Shown here one piece after another: positions 35,745-47,136 of a stretch of 64,000 bases of DNA. The translations under genes were made by a program, and so were the position numbers. This stretch comes from Eumeta japonica (lineage: Eukaryota; Arthropoda; Insecta; Lepidoptera; Psychidae), in contig BGZK01000101.1 of assembly GCA_005406025.1 (NCBI GenBank), forward strand, positions 62,001-126,000, in the 5' to 3' direction. The notes beneath the pieces were generated by a model, which saw nothing but the letters and a program-made list of their open reading frames with translations, had not been told where the DNA came from and searched no databases. Position 1 is the first letter of the stretch; every line of letters begins with the position of its first letter.

Positions 35745-35885
35745 ACCCTCTGTTTGCACCCTTTGCGGGGTGTGGTAAACGAGTGTCACTCGTGTAATCG
35801 GCTTACCGCGCCACGCTTATGTGCGGGAACATTCGAGACGACACACTCGACGACAAAGTGCGCAGATGCGCCTGGGCGCAGGCTG
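35745..35885. other. GC-rich island
   Basis: Contains caccctttgcggggtgtggt and gcgcagatgcgcctgggcgc. Short inverted words (cgagtgtcactcg at about 35780) give local dyads. Candidate non-coding element. Confidence 0.3.
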
Positions 35886-36165
35886 TTTATAATGTTTCTT
35901 TAGGAATCTAAAAAAAAAATATTGAAAATATTCAGAGCATACGCGAAAATTTAAATCTAACTCGTATTGTTGATATAGTGATAAATAGATTTTATCGATT
36001 GATGAGATCTCTTAAGCCTTGGTAATTTTGTTATTTTAAGCTCGGTGAGTTTCTATTATTGTCTGTCTACAAATATCTCTAATATTATCATCTCGGTGCA
36101 TCGGATTACGATTTCGTCTTTCATAAAATGAATTTTACAAAATAAAATAATGGATATGCCCTCAA

Positions 36166-36197
36166 AAGTCTATTTAAATAATTGTTTAAATAGACTT
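36166..36197. repeat. Perfect 13-bp hairpin
   Basis: Arms aagtctatttaaa (36166-36178) and its exact complement (36185-36197) surround taattg. Adjacent to the larger foldback at 36215-36369. Confidence 0.75.
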
Positions 36198-36214
36198 CAC
36201 AAACAACTACTTAA

Positions 36215-36369
36215 TTGCTTTTGGAGTCGGTTCTAGCTAAAGATAAAGATAAGAGTTGTGTCTACTTAGAAGATCTCTTCTTTTGACTCAATATTTAAAG
36301 TTTTAAATTTATGTTTATAGATTACATGTTGTTTTGTCTTGATTTAGGTGGAACCGACTCCAAAAGCAA
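36215..36369. repeat. Foldback with exact 19-bp arms
   Basis: ttgcttttggagtcggttc (36215-36233) and its exact reverse complement (36351-36369) enclose 117 bp of AT-rich sequence. The arm core gaaccgactccaaaa resembles the aaccgacttcaaaaa end word of the family at 61706. Most simply a small non-autonomous foldback element. Confidence 0.75.
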
Positions 36370-37364
36370 CTGATTATTTGTTTTTAGGTTCAGCTTAAAC
36401 AGTACATAAACAAGTCTTTGAAGGCTGTTTCTTTAAATTTATTTTATATCACATTTTTTAGTTATTGATTAATTATCACTTTATAATTGATTTAACTATT
36501 TCGCATGTGAATTAAACTATAGTTAATGTAACTGGCCGTGCTTACTTTTGTATAGAAAAAGTGGAAAAACAATCCCGATTACGAAATTTTTATCCACTGG
36601 TAAGCTTTTTCAGGGTTTTTGTATTCTTAGTTGGGGTACAATTACCAAGTTATCCTTGTATTCTTTATAATATAAAAATTCTACAATTCATACAAATCAC
36701 AGTTTCATTAATTCCCACAAAAAATTAATTCACCCAATTTCTAGTGTTATCGCTAAAGAGTTCCGATGTGTCCCTGCTAAAATTTTCACATTGGAACTAT
36801 ATAAATGCATCAAAACATGTAAGTATATTGATAAGCAATTAATTTTAATACTGTGTACACTAAGAATGAATAATAGCCATTGAAAATATTCTTGAAACAA
36901 ATCCCAGCATTATCTCTTAACCTCTAACCGTTAAGGAGATATATTATTTTCATTATCAGGCTAGCAGCTTGAGATGATACTAGATGCAAAAACTGAAATA
37001 ACTAAAGAAAAAAGCTCAAACGCGCTATAGGCGCCTATAATATTTGAGGATATCCCTCGTGTTCCCTGAGATTCCCTCATCAGATCCTAACTTGGTGACT
37101 CTATGGGACAACAACGAGCATATACTCTTTCAAACGAAGAAATCCTGACGATTTCCGATTCCACGATTGACAAAAATATCGTTGTACATACAAAAAAAAA
37201 TACATAGAAATGAACACAGAACCTCCTCGTATTTTGTGAGTCTATTAAAATGACGCCTATACCTAGCTAATAGTAGAATTAAAAGGGATGCAATCGAACT
37301 ACATTTTCCAAGATTCAGCCCTGTTCAATAATAGTACATGAGAGAGATTAAGACTCTCATTTCA
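36370..37364. other. AT-rich stretch, nothing recognised
   Basis: AT-rich DNA without supported features. Confidence 0.5.
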
Positions 37365-37445
37365 TTGGATAGGGCGATGAGTGATCGGAAGCATTACATT
37401 CCAACCGGAAGGTACCGGGTTTGAATTTTGACCGGGAGCGAATAT
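37365..37445 (+). mobile_element. tRNA-derived SINE head, diverged
   Basis: ttggatagggcgatgagtga resembles a worn A-box region; caaccggaaggtaccggg followed by tttgaattttgaccggg resembles a tRNA B box with its T stem. The arrangement matches SINE heads. Stem pairing and box matches are too poor for a functional tRNA. Confidence 0.45.
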
Positions 37446-38059
37446 GGACACGAATAAATAAGGTTTTAACTTAAATCAAATCGAAACACTAACTCCTCGC
37501 ATAAGCGCTTCCGCTAAGTTCGTGGGACACCACTTCCACCTATATCACAGCGCCACAGACGGAACACAATACATATCAGTCTACATAATACATACATATT
37601 ACTCTACCGAAGAGTTACGCCTAAACTCACAGTTACATAGGTCTAACCACGAAAGTTGAGGACACGGACAGATGTATCACAACACACAAGTGTGTCCATA
37701 AGATATACAAACATTGTACACTTAGTAGATATGTCGTTACACACAAACGGAGGCGTGTGTAATGACATAGCTTTTGTCTGCCTCAAAACTGTTGTGGCTA
37801 CAAATGTTTTTTTTTAAAATGCAGCAATGTTTACTGGGCTCAACTTTTTTCAAATCAGGTTAAGTTTTACCTATGTCATACGTATGTTTATAAGCTCCGA
37901 AGAAACTAAAATAACGGTGGATATATTTTTTAGATAACTATTTGTGCAATATATTTGCCGATTTAATAAAAACCCTTCAATTAATATTCAAATAGATCAC
38001 TTTAAATAATCAATTAGTAGACTTATTTGAATTTTCCGAACACCAATCGAATTATCCGC
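37446..38059. other. AT-rich stretch with short hairpin
   Basis: Contains the near-perfect hairpin 37730-37769: arms tatgtcgttacacac and gtgtgtaatgacata, 14 of 15 paired. Otherwise nothing recognised. Confidence 0.5.
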
Positions 38060-38255
38060 AACGTCACAGCACCAATTCATTACGCGCGGAAGGTATCAGC
38101 GGGGGCGGGGGCGCGGCCGGCGGGCGGGACGTACCCTTATCAATCAGCTGTCGCGCGTTATCAGTGCCTAGGGCGGGCGGCCTTTACCGCGCTAATAATA
38201 AGTTGGGTTCGCCTCCTCTCGTCTGGGAAACCTATTAGGTTAGCGCTAGACGGCC
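38060..38255. promoter_or_regulatory. GC-rich island with GATA/E-box composite
   Basis: gcgggggcgggggcgcggcc is followed by cttatcaatcagctg (38136-38150), a GATA site 3 bp from a CAGCTG E-box, and another TTATCA at about 38159. An 81-codon frame crosses the island but matches nothing. Regulatory role inferred. Confidence 0.35.
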
Positions 38256-39990
38256 TTGTTTATATTTTGTGATTAATTAAGTTAAAATGTTCACTTTGTA
38301 AATGTAACAAGTTGAATATCATTTTGTAAAATTTAGATGGAAATGTTAAGAAAGCCAAAATAACATTTTTAATACGTTATAGGTGAGAGGGTAGAAAGAA
38401 ATAGATGATAGGATATTTAGAAGGATCACAAAGGATGACGTATATGTTATGGTGCAGATAATATAATGATTAATTAAAATGGCGTAACTAGACCTTTATA
38501 TATCCTTAAGCACATATTTTAATTTCGGCATATCTAGGAGTTCGGATGAAATCAATCGCATGGCACAAAGGGACGGGTTTAAGGTGATTCCAAACGATTA
38601 CAAAAAGCCAACGAGTCATGGCGTTCTTCGATTGTATTTTAGAAAAATATTAAATTTTGTCCCAAATGCTAATTTGTGGTCAAACGAACCCAGTTTTACG
38701 GAAAGCTATTTCGTAGTTTTACCCATAAGAGCTTCATTTATTGTAAAACTGTGGTATAATTAGAATAATGCGTCAAAAATTTTATGCGATTTTCAGACCT
38801 TTCGGTTTTATGCTATTAAGCAAAAATATAAACTACAACTTGCGGACTTTTCAGAAAGAAGAAAGATGAGAAAAGGCTTTACAAATAGGCTATAATACCC
38901 TTTTACGTTACGATAAACCCTTTGAAAAAAATATTTCACCAGGGTACTGCACAGCCAGTCGCCCGGCAATTTTATGTTTATTTATCAGCATCATCAAATA
39001 ATATGTAAAAAATATACTGTTTGATGATTTTTAAGTAATCAAATATGAAAGAATATTTTTGACTTTTTATATAAACTATAACAGTCATACCCATGCAATG
39101 GTCCTAAAAGTTAGCCAAATTTATACACATTATTTAGTATTAAAATACGCCAAAAAATATAGCTGTAATAAATGCAGCAGGGCGAGAATGGAATTCTGAC
39201 GAGCTCAATAATTTACTGTTATTTATGTTTTTGAACGCTTTGAGCTCAAAAGTTGCAAGAGGTTCAAGTGATTGTTTACGGGGTCCAAAATTTTCAAATT
39301 TTTTCAAGCAGGAAATGTCAATGTGCCTTGAACACACTTTCAGGAGGATTTACATATTTTTGTCTTTTTACCCATTATACGTACATATATAAGAAAAAAT
39401 CGATGTATCCTTGTGTAGTTGTTGAACTGAAACATTGTATGTGTCAGTTGCATCCGCACAAACTCCGTTTATGGCGGACATTGCAGAAGTTGCGCCGGTT
39501 TCACGCAACGTAAACATTATTGCATGCCGACGGGGTCGAGCGCAATTTGCATTCGTGTGACGTGTACCTACTTCATTGTAAATTGAAGACAAATTGTCGC
39601 CGACCGCTCGCTGAATTAAATTTCATTTGCACACAAACTTCGTTTAAGCTTACGTATGTGAAAAAAACTGAAAACGAAAAATATGAAAATCGATTAACCC
39701 TGCGGGCCATCCCTAAAACTTTCCATTATGATATTTATTGACGTGTCTTTGAACTCTGTGAATTACAAATATTGTCTATGAGTTTTTGAGGTCAATAATT
39801 TGAAAGGCGGTCGACTCTGTAGGCCATAATTAAAGCTTTTATTACTTTGGAACTCAAAGTGTCCAAAAATAAAGTAGCGATAAATTATTGTGTTTATTAC
39901 ATTCAAAAGATCGATTTTAGTGCTTTTTCACCTTTCGGAGAACTTCAAAAACATAATTTTATTACATTTTGAGCTCTTGAAGTTGAAAAG

Positions 39991-40028
<38 letters not shown>

Positions 40029-41574
40029 AAGCGCTTTTTTTTAATTTTTTAAATTCTATATCTTTTTAAAAACAGAAAAAGACGACCGAGTACCAAACGT
40101 ACATCCATCCAAAATTTCACACGTTATTTCAAAATAAGACCCTTTTTCGAATTTTCCATCATGATATTTTTCGCACTAACTCACCTATTTTAATGCAGTT
40201 TACAAAGATCAATGTTGTTTTGAGCAGAAAAGTTATCAATAGTTATACTTTAGAATTTATCAGTAGATTATTTGTAAATGTTTATTAAATATTAATAAAT
40301 ATTATTTAAAACGCTTCTTGAATATTTTCGCAAGACACACACACACACAATCTCGCACGCACGAACGCACACATATATAAACAGATATACAGACATCAGA
40401 TATGGTCGATAAAGATTCCTAAAACGCCAAGTTTTGATGAAAACTCGATTTTCGAAAACTAGGATGAAAACAGTAACTTTCCCAATTTTATGAAAAATGA
40501 ATTGTGTAAGATTTTTTTTATCATCCCCTAGAAAAAAAAAAAAACTCTTTTTTTTTAATTCAGGGAAAACGGTAAGAATTAGAAAAAATAAACTTGAAAT
40601 ATAAGTTGTAGAGCACAAAATTTTATAAAAAAATTATCTCTTTACTTTTTTCGCTATTGTACAAAATTAACCGAGATAGGGTGCTTAGAAGCTAAAGGAT
40701 AATAGTAACAGCTTTAAAAAATCATAAGTTGCTGAAACATTAATATATTTAATATATATGCATGCACATATTTTTTTAAATTAATCAGAAAATAATAGTC
40801 TTTCCTTTTAGAGATATTTTTTTCAAAATTTTTTACAACAAATTTTAAATAATTCATAGATTTTCATTTTAGCATTATAATAACTACTCGATGAAAAAAA
40901 ATTTTTTAAAGTAATTTATTATGATGTCATAGATTGAACATATGTACTTGAATTTTGTTACCTCATATTCAAGCAGGTATAAAATAATTCAACTGGAGAA
41001 ACAATTTTTTATACGGCTACTTTTTTCAAGCTTTTGTTTCATTTAGATTTCTGAAAATATGGTTTGATTGAAAAATAAGGAAATTGATTTATTTATATTT
41101 TAGTAACATTTCCTTGTGAAATTTTAGTTTTTCACAATAAATATAAAATGTTTAAAACAAAAAGCATTCTGGCTGTTTTTAAATAATTGACAGTGAAATA
41201 GAAATAAGTCACGAACTCTAAGGATTTTTGAATAACTAGGTGAGTCCAGCAGTGGAGGTTCAAGGACTGAAAAATTAATATTTTTTGGTGAAATCCATAT
41301 GATATTTTTAATCTTATCACTGTTATTAAATATATTAATATACTGCTAATAAATATTATAACAAGATTAAATATATGTAAATCAAATGTTGTCTAGTTAC
41401 CGAATTTAATAAGTAATACCAAGTAACAGGCAACCAAATATTAAACATTCGAACCCAAATCTCGTACTAACTGATTCCGGCTTTCTACTCATCAACCAAA
41501 TAAGAATATATTTGTCGGTAGAAAATTAAGATTAGCTTCAAGATGCTCATCAATAAGACACGGTATTAGTGCGA
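38256..41574. other. AT-rich stretch with microsatellites
   Basis: A long AT-rich part. It holds a (TA)n run at 39998-40022 and a (CA)n run near 40335-40350. A more balanced patch at 39420-39620 gives overlapping frames on both strands, none recognisable. The 108-codon minus frame at 40292-40618 translates the CA run and T runs and is not a gene. Confidence 0.5.
39998..40022. repeat. (TA)n microsatellite
   Basis: About 12 uninterrupted TA units. Confidence 0.9.
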
Positions 41575-41715
41575 TCGTAAAGAACTAAGCTTAAAGCTCC
41601 TTCGTTTGATAACGCCCGATCGTTGGGCCGCCGTAAGCTTCCCGTAAGCCCTGACCTTCAGCGAACCGCTTGCTAATCCCGTTCTCGAAGAAGATCGACT
41701 TCCGTAATTAGCCGA
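41575..41715. promoter_or_regulatory. GC-rich island, candidate conserved element
   Basis: Balanced sequence with gataacgcccgatcgttggg, then ccgccgtaagcttcccgtaa, and ccgtaattagccgac at the end (a TAATTA-type homeodomain core). No frame. Function inferred from composition. Confidence 0.3.
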
Positions 41716-43690
41716 CAAAAAAAAAATTCCAATAGACAATGTGCAGATTATGCACCATGTACACTAAAGAAAAAAAAACGAACGTTTATATTCCATTGCA
41801 GTTGGGATTTTTTATTAAATTGGTATAAACACAAACTTGACTTGTTTTGGATTGTACCTAAATTCAATGCGTCGTATTACTATTCTCAGGTTTAAGGGAT
41901 TTGCACCTTCTACGATTGCAGCTGTTATGAAGGCGATTGTAACTGGGTACTAATAAACGGTTGAGTAGTGACTACTGACTCTAAACTATGCACACCAAAG
42001 TTAGAAGTTGGATGGATGAAATTTACAATTTGATGGGAGACGCTAGTAATCTGTAGATTGGTTATCTTAATCCACTGTATACCCGCGTGGAAGAGCATGT
42101 ACCATTTTATTCGTGGTCGAGGTGAAGTTTGTACTTACAACATGAACTGTCTATAAGTTGATGTGTAGCCTAATATTCGATTAAAACGATTATTTTCATA
42201 TTTCTAATATGTCTGAGATGAATTATCATAAAATGAATAAATAGAAGGTCTTAAATAAATCTTTTAGCTGAATTTTTGCAAAATAACGTATGAAATAGTA
42301 TTACGTGAATATGTATAATATAGAGAAAAAAATAGAATTATAGAAATACGACAACTTCTATCATTTATTTTTGATGAAGAAACTCTGTTGTGAAAGGTTG
42401 GCTCAAAACCGCCAATACAATTTTTACTTCTAATGATTGACAAAGTAGAAGCTGATGCACAAAACGCAGAGCAATACAAGCATATACTTTTCTTCTGAAT
42501 CTTGAGGATCATGATAGAACTCTTTTACAGAAGAGTGAGTATTTTTCTCCGAGAAGACTGGTGGGCGGTCTAGAGGCCAGCTTACCTGCCACATCTTTTC
42601 TTATCTTGTTACTCGTCGTTCGTTTGAATTTACCAGCGGTTAAGTAAGTCCTATGATGGTTAATTAGGACGCGGGGCGGTCTGATAGTCTCTATAAGACG
42701 CTATAGAGGCATCTGTGTAATCTAATTTTTATTGGGTACGTTATCTACCGTATTAATTTTCTTGGAAAATACAATTACTTAGGTGAATATTAAACACTAT
42801 AATTCCGGTCGCGCATGGAAAAAAGTTTGGTTGAAATAACAAAATGGGCTATTTCCTAAGGTTAACGTAGGACTTACATAAATACGACGTTATTTTAATT
42901 CAATAATTGTTGTTGAATTGACGAAATTTATTTATGTAAATTTAATCTGTATTCTAGTGAATTTTACATTTCATACTGTGTTATAATAATTAACCGTTTA
43001 AATTAAATGGAAAGTAATTATAACAATAAATTTAATAGTTTTAATGAGATCCTCGTGTGAGTTTAAAGTAAGAATTTGAATAAACTTACATTACAGTTAT
43101 TTTAAAAACTCATAAAATTAGGGTTTATTTTATTTAATTTGTACAGTGATATTTATTAGAAATCACTGTATTTTCAACTAAATATTTTTAGTACATAACT
43201 AATTTTTGGTAAATGCTATAAAATTATTCTAGTACTTTTAACGAAACTGCTGTTGTCTTCTATCCAAACTGTGTTCATGAATCTTACTAAAACTCATTTG
43301 TCGAAAAACCAAAGTCAGCTTAATATACTGTTCCCACTATGCGAGAAATTTGAGATATTAAGCTGCAAAAAACAAATACTACACTTTGATCTCGTATAGT
43401 CTTGTGTAGGCAATATTATCGAAATGCTTTTGCTAATAAATAACATACTGATGTTATTTTTGCAAAATATTTTTTTGTTATATTAATATATTTTGTCCGT
43501 ACATTTCATAAAATTCTATTAATAAAGTAATTAACTGCTTAACGGCTTGCCCGTTTTGTACTTAAATCAAAAATAATAAGAAATGAATTTTGAAGACAAC
43601 CCATTACGTATTTTACTATCTTTTACGTTAAACTTACATCAATATCATCATGTTTAAATGATGCTGATAAATATAACTATTATAATTATT
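41716..43690. other. AT-rich stretch, nothing recognised
   Basis: AT-rich. A modest GC-richer patch lies at 42555-42710. The 82-codon minus frame at 42264-42512 is unrecognised. Confidence 0.5.
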
Positions 43691-44113
43691 GACGTGACAA
43701 CGTCTTAAATTAGGTTGCGGCTGGGAGTCACTTTGAAAAAGTGTAACGCTCGGTAACGTAACGATGAGTCACCGAACGAGAGAGAGGCCCGCCGAATGCC
43801 TTGCGTCTCTCTCCCACTCAACTATGATCGGTCTGCCGCGCGCAGCACTAGAGAATTAGTGCATAGCTTGCAAATGTATTGCAAGTTATTGTATGTATAT
43901 TTGTATATAAATACGTATGTATGTGTAAAGGTAAAAATAAAATTTTGTTAATATGAAATTCAGTGCGAGATTCTTTGTATAAATTAATGTTTTAAATATA
44001 ATTCTTTGTATAAATAAATGTTTTAAATTGTTACTATTATTTCATCCTTCTTCCTACTATACGAATGAATATTCACATTAAAATGATTTTACCATTCAAA
44101 GTCGTTGTCACGT
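43691..44113. mobile_element. Non-autonomous TIR transposon (MITE-like)
   Basis: gacgtgacaacgtc at 43691 and the inverted form gttgtcacgt ending at 44113 bound 0.42 kb. Just inside the left end is a GC-rich part with gagagagaggcccgccgaat and cgtctctctcccactcaac, a local inverted repeat (gagagag against ctctctc). The rest is AT-rich. No transposase is encoded. I have seen cgtgacaacgtct ends in other lepidopteran repeats, but the superfamily is not known to me. A two-unit 31-bp tandem repeat (attctttgtataaat...) lies at 43970-44028. Confidence 0.6.
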
Positions 44114-45369
44114 AAAACTTTCGCCCGTATACCGACTTTACAGGCAACCAAATTTTTTTTTTTTGTACAAGAACATTATTTAATAATATGGTCGTTCCGA
44201 AAGTTGTAAACTATCAATTACAACTTAAATGTACCATAAAATATAATTTAACAAAAAAAAAATAATAGAAAAACTTTATCATCCCACAATAGTTTACAAG
44301 TTAAAAATATACAACTACTCATAAACACAGCTTTTTATATATCTTTTTTTTGTGTTGTTAAGTGTGTGTGAAGTAAGAAATTTCAGTATGGTCCAATCCA
44401 CATAAAATCCATATTCACAGCCGAGCAGATCCCACAGACAAAAAGACATGCAGTCATTCAAAAAAAAAATAATGCACTGTTATCTTCATTTTTGCTCGTA
44501 TAACTCAATCCTTCTCTTTCCGCCTGAGAAGTTCGCCCGTGAAAATTTCTAATGTCATTGACGCCATCTTTATTTTCTAAATTGAGCATTGCCTATTCTG
44601 TTCAATAGCTTTGTACAAGAAATTAAGTTAGAAGACACCAAAATGGTGGCCAAAAACACAGTTTGTCAATGGCGTTTTTAAATTAGTAATCCTTTGTTCG
44701 ACTTGTTCTTATTACCGAATACGTTCGGCAAAGATATAATAGTACAAAATGTCACAGTGGTATCACTCTCCTGATCTCAAAGCTGACGTAAGATTTTCCA
44801 TTAACATCCCTCTTCCCTCCTAATAAGATTTGCAGATTTTTTTCAGACCCGCCCTTGACCGCTTTGAGCTCAAGCAATTAATTGCTGATCCCTATTGTGC
44901 TAATATTTTTATGCATTGTCATCACCTTATAAAATGTAATGTTATCAATGTCTGAGCTGTACATGAAATTTCAATGTCTGTAGCTCATCTAGTCCAATAA
45001 AATAACCATATATGTATATATATAACAATAAATAATGATATATAAATAATAATATAATATTTATATAAATAGTTCACAACGAGACAAATTTGTTTTTAAT
45101 TATTTGCATAATGAAAAATTGAAAAGGACCTTTTTTTGTGTTACTTTGAATTAGTTTTATTTTTACAAGCTTTTCATTCGCATTGACTATATTCAATTAC
45201 AACCATATTTTTACGCTTACACATACGAAATTGTAATTTTAAATTAAGTTTGTTTGTAATATTAGCAATAAAACATCAACAAAAACGATTTAGTTGAAAC
45301 AACATGTATTTTTTTTAGTGCGGCTGTACCTGTATGGATATCGAATGTGTTTATTCTTCTTTTACATTA
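44114..45369. other. AT-rich stretch, possible old repeats
   Basis: The part 44930-45000 ending tgaaatttcaatgtctgtag resembles ends of other insect repeats but is not assigned. No gene. Confidence 0.4.
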
Positions 45370-45590
45370 GTCAGCCTTGTTATCAATTCCAATTTCGTTC
45401 TCGGTTTAAATTCCGGTCCCAATACTGTTTCAGATTTCGATTTCCCGCATGTTATTGATTCCCATTCTTTTTCATATTCGATTTCGCTCCAGAACCCGCC
45501 CTCACTTTCAATCCCGATCACTACTCTTGATTCTTCTCCCCGTCTAACTTTCCATTTGGATAGTGATACCGGTCTCGGTTCCGATTTCTA
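45370..45590. repeat. Degenerate pyrimidine-rich hexamer satellite
   Basis: A 0.22 kb strand-biased tract (T and C on the + strand) with recurring words such as gatttcgatttcc, tattgattcccattc, attccggtccc and cggttccgatttc. It behaves like a decayed (gattcc)n tandem repeat. The 85-codon + frame that crosses it is a Ser/Asp/Phe-rich reading of the repeat and not a gene. Confidence 0.55.
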
Positions 45591-46639
45591 AGAAACTGGG
45601 AGAATTATCAAAATAAAATACACATTGTGTGACTCGCGGATAGGTAGCTTTATAAGAGTGACGGAATTTTTAGAATCGGTGTAGCAGTCTGATTAATAGT
45701 ACAGTAACGCAGATCAAGTAAGAGACAAATGCTAATGGGTTCAATAATAAGTCGAATAGTGCATAATCGTTTAATTTTGGATAAATTTCAAAAAAAAATT
45801 GTAAAGCGCCATATTGATTTGGTTTTTATAACTATTACAACTCTAACTCTTCAAAAAAGATGAGTAACGTACAGGTAGATTTACTTACTACCAAAGGTCG
45901 CCATCCAAAATTGCAATACCCCGATTGTTTAACGCCTCTTATTTTTAAAATTATATTTTTAATTATTTTTTTTTAACGACACCGAATCAGACAGCCATTT
46001 TAATAGAAAAATATTTGTAGTAATTATAAAGCCAATGGATTATTTGACAAGTTATCGTGTTCCCAAATTGTTTCGTAGTTGCTTCACGGGAAAGTTTCGT
46101 GAAACTATTTTAGTGTTTTTTTTCTTGTTTCTCCTTCATTAAATCTTTCTTTCGAGCTCACACGATTAATCTTTATCAAATTATATGTACAAAGGTATCC
46201 AATTTTTCCCATTATCGTGAACTGACGAGATGGAAATAATAGCTGATAACAGGCGAAAAAATAAATTTTGATCGTAAATCATTCTCAAGCGCCTTGTATC
46301 ACGAGTCTTGCAAAAACAAGTGCATATTCGTACTCAATATTGTAGCAAAATTTCAAATCAGTTGAAGGACCATTTTTCGAGTTTCTCGACCACAAACATA
46401 ACGGAAGCTGAGTTTTATGTATAGGATTATACGACTGTCCATTGACTATCATAAAACCGAATCTAATTGTAAGGATACCCGCATTTGTCAGTTAAATGCG
46501 AGTTGCGGAGGGGGGGGAGACCCATCGATAAAAATGTATTAGCGTCTCGGGCATCGGTCTGCGCGAGGCGTGCATCAGCTAATTGTAAAGTGTGTATTGA
46601 AGACTCCAATTTGTAGCTCACAAAGCGCCCCTCTCTCCC
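45591..46639. other. AT-rich stretch, nothing recognised
   Basis: AT-rich DNA; a G run (ggaggggggggaga) lies near 46507. No gene or named repeat. Confidence 0.5.
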
Positions 46640-46775
46640 GAGATAGTGGGGGTCGACAGTGATGGATGGCCGGCGAGAGATGCGCGAATTAATTCACGGC
46701 GAACGCCCGCGCCCGCGCATCGATTAAGAATGTTGCCTCGAAGCGAACTTGTCGAATTCCATGACGTCATAGCGC
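46640..46775. other. GC-rich island
   Basis: Contains gatggccggcgagagatgcg, then aattaattcacggcgaac and cgcccgcgcccgcgcatcga, then a CRE-like tgacgtca at about 46761. Frames are open on both strands for about 62 codons, which the GC content explains. Candidate regulatory element. Confidence 0.3.
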
Positions 46776-47028
46776 TGCGACTTAAGCGAAAATGTTTCGT
46801 CTTCATTTCCCATGAGACATTTTTTAAATTGTCAACGATTAATTAGTTATGAATTAAAACTGATGTAAAATTTATTGAACATAAAATTTATTATTTTCAA
46901 AAAATTCGAAAAGATAACACTGTCAATCTGGGTTCTGTAATTTTAATTACGTATCACATTTGAACGTTCTATTAAACTATCGGACACTTTTTACATTGAT
47001 CTCTTTATGTACGTATGCATTTACCTGT
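46776..47028. other. AT-rich stretch, nothing recognised
   Basis: No supported feature. Confidence 0.5.
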
Positions 47029-47049
47029 TGTGTGTGTGTGTGTGTGTGT
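47029..47049. repeat. (TG)n microsatellite
   Basis: About 10 TG units. Confidence 0.9.
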
Positions 47050-47078
47050 TCATGTGTCTGTTATATAACTAGCTGCGT

Positions 47079-47136
47079 TTAGTTTCAAGTTTCTAAATAT
47101 GCGTCCAAAGTTATATATTTAGAAACTTGAAACTAA
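47079..47136. repeat. Perfect 22-bp hairpin, 14-nt loop
   Basis: Arms 47079-47100 and 47115-47136 are exact reverse complements (core gtttcaagtttctaaatat) around gcgtccaaagttat. The geometry is close to a short-hairpin or microRNA precursor, but the perfect pairing with nothing beyond it, and the neighbouring TG run, fit a foldback element tip equally well. It matches no insect microRNA I know. Confidence 0.75.

Noticed and set aside
37365..37445. tRNA gene on the + strand
   Set aside because: B box is degenerate (ggtttgaattt) and stems do not pair; better explained as a SINE head.
40292..40618. 108-codon minus-strand frame, Cys/Val-rich
   Set aside because: It translates a CA repeat and T runs.
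43740..43860. GC-rich island at 43.8 kb as a regulatory element
   Set aside because: It lies inside a TIR-bounded element, so transposon origin explains it.
39237..44885. Recurring tttgagctc words (39239, 39967, 44868)
   Set aside because: Too few and without shared flanks; chance in a window of this size.
45334..45591. 85-codon Ser/Asp-rich frame
   Set aside because: Reading of a degenerate gattcc tandem tract.
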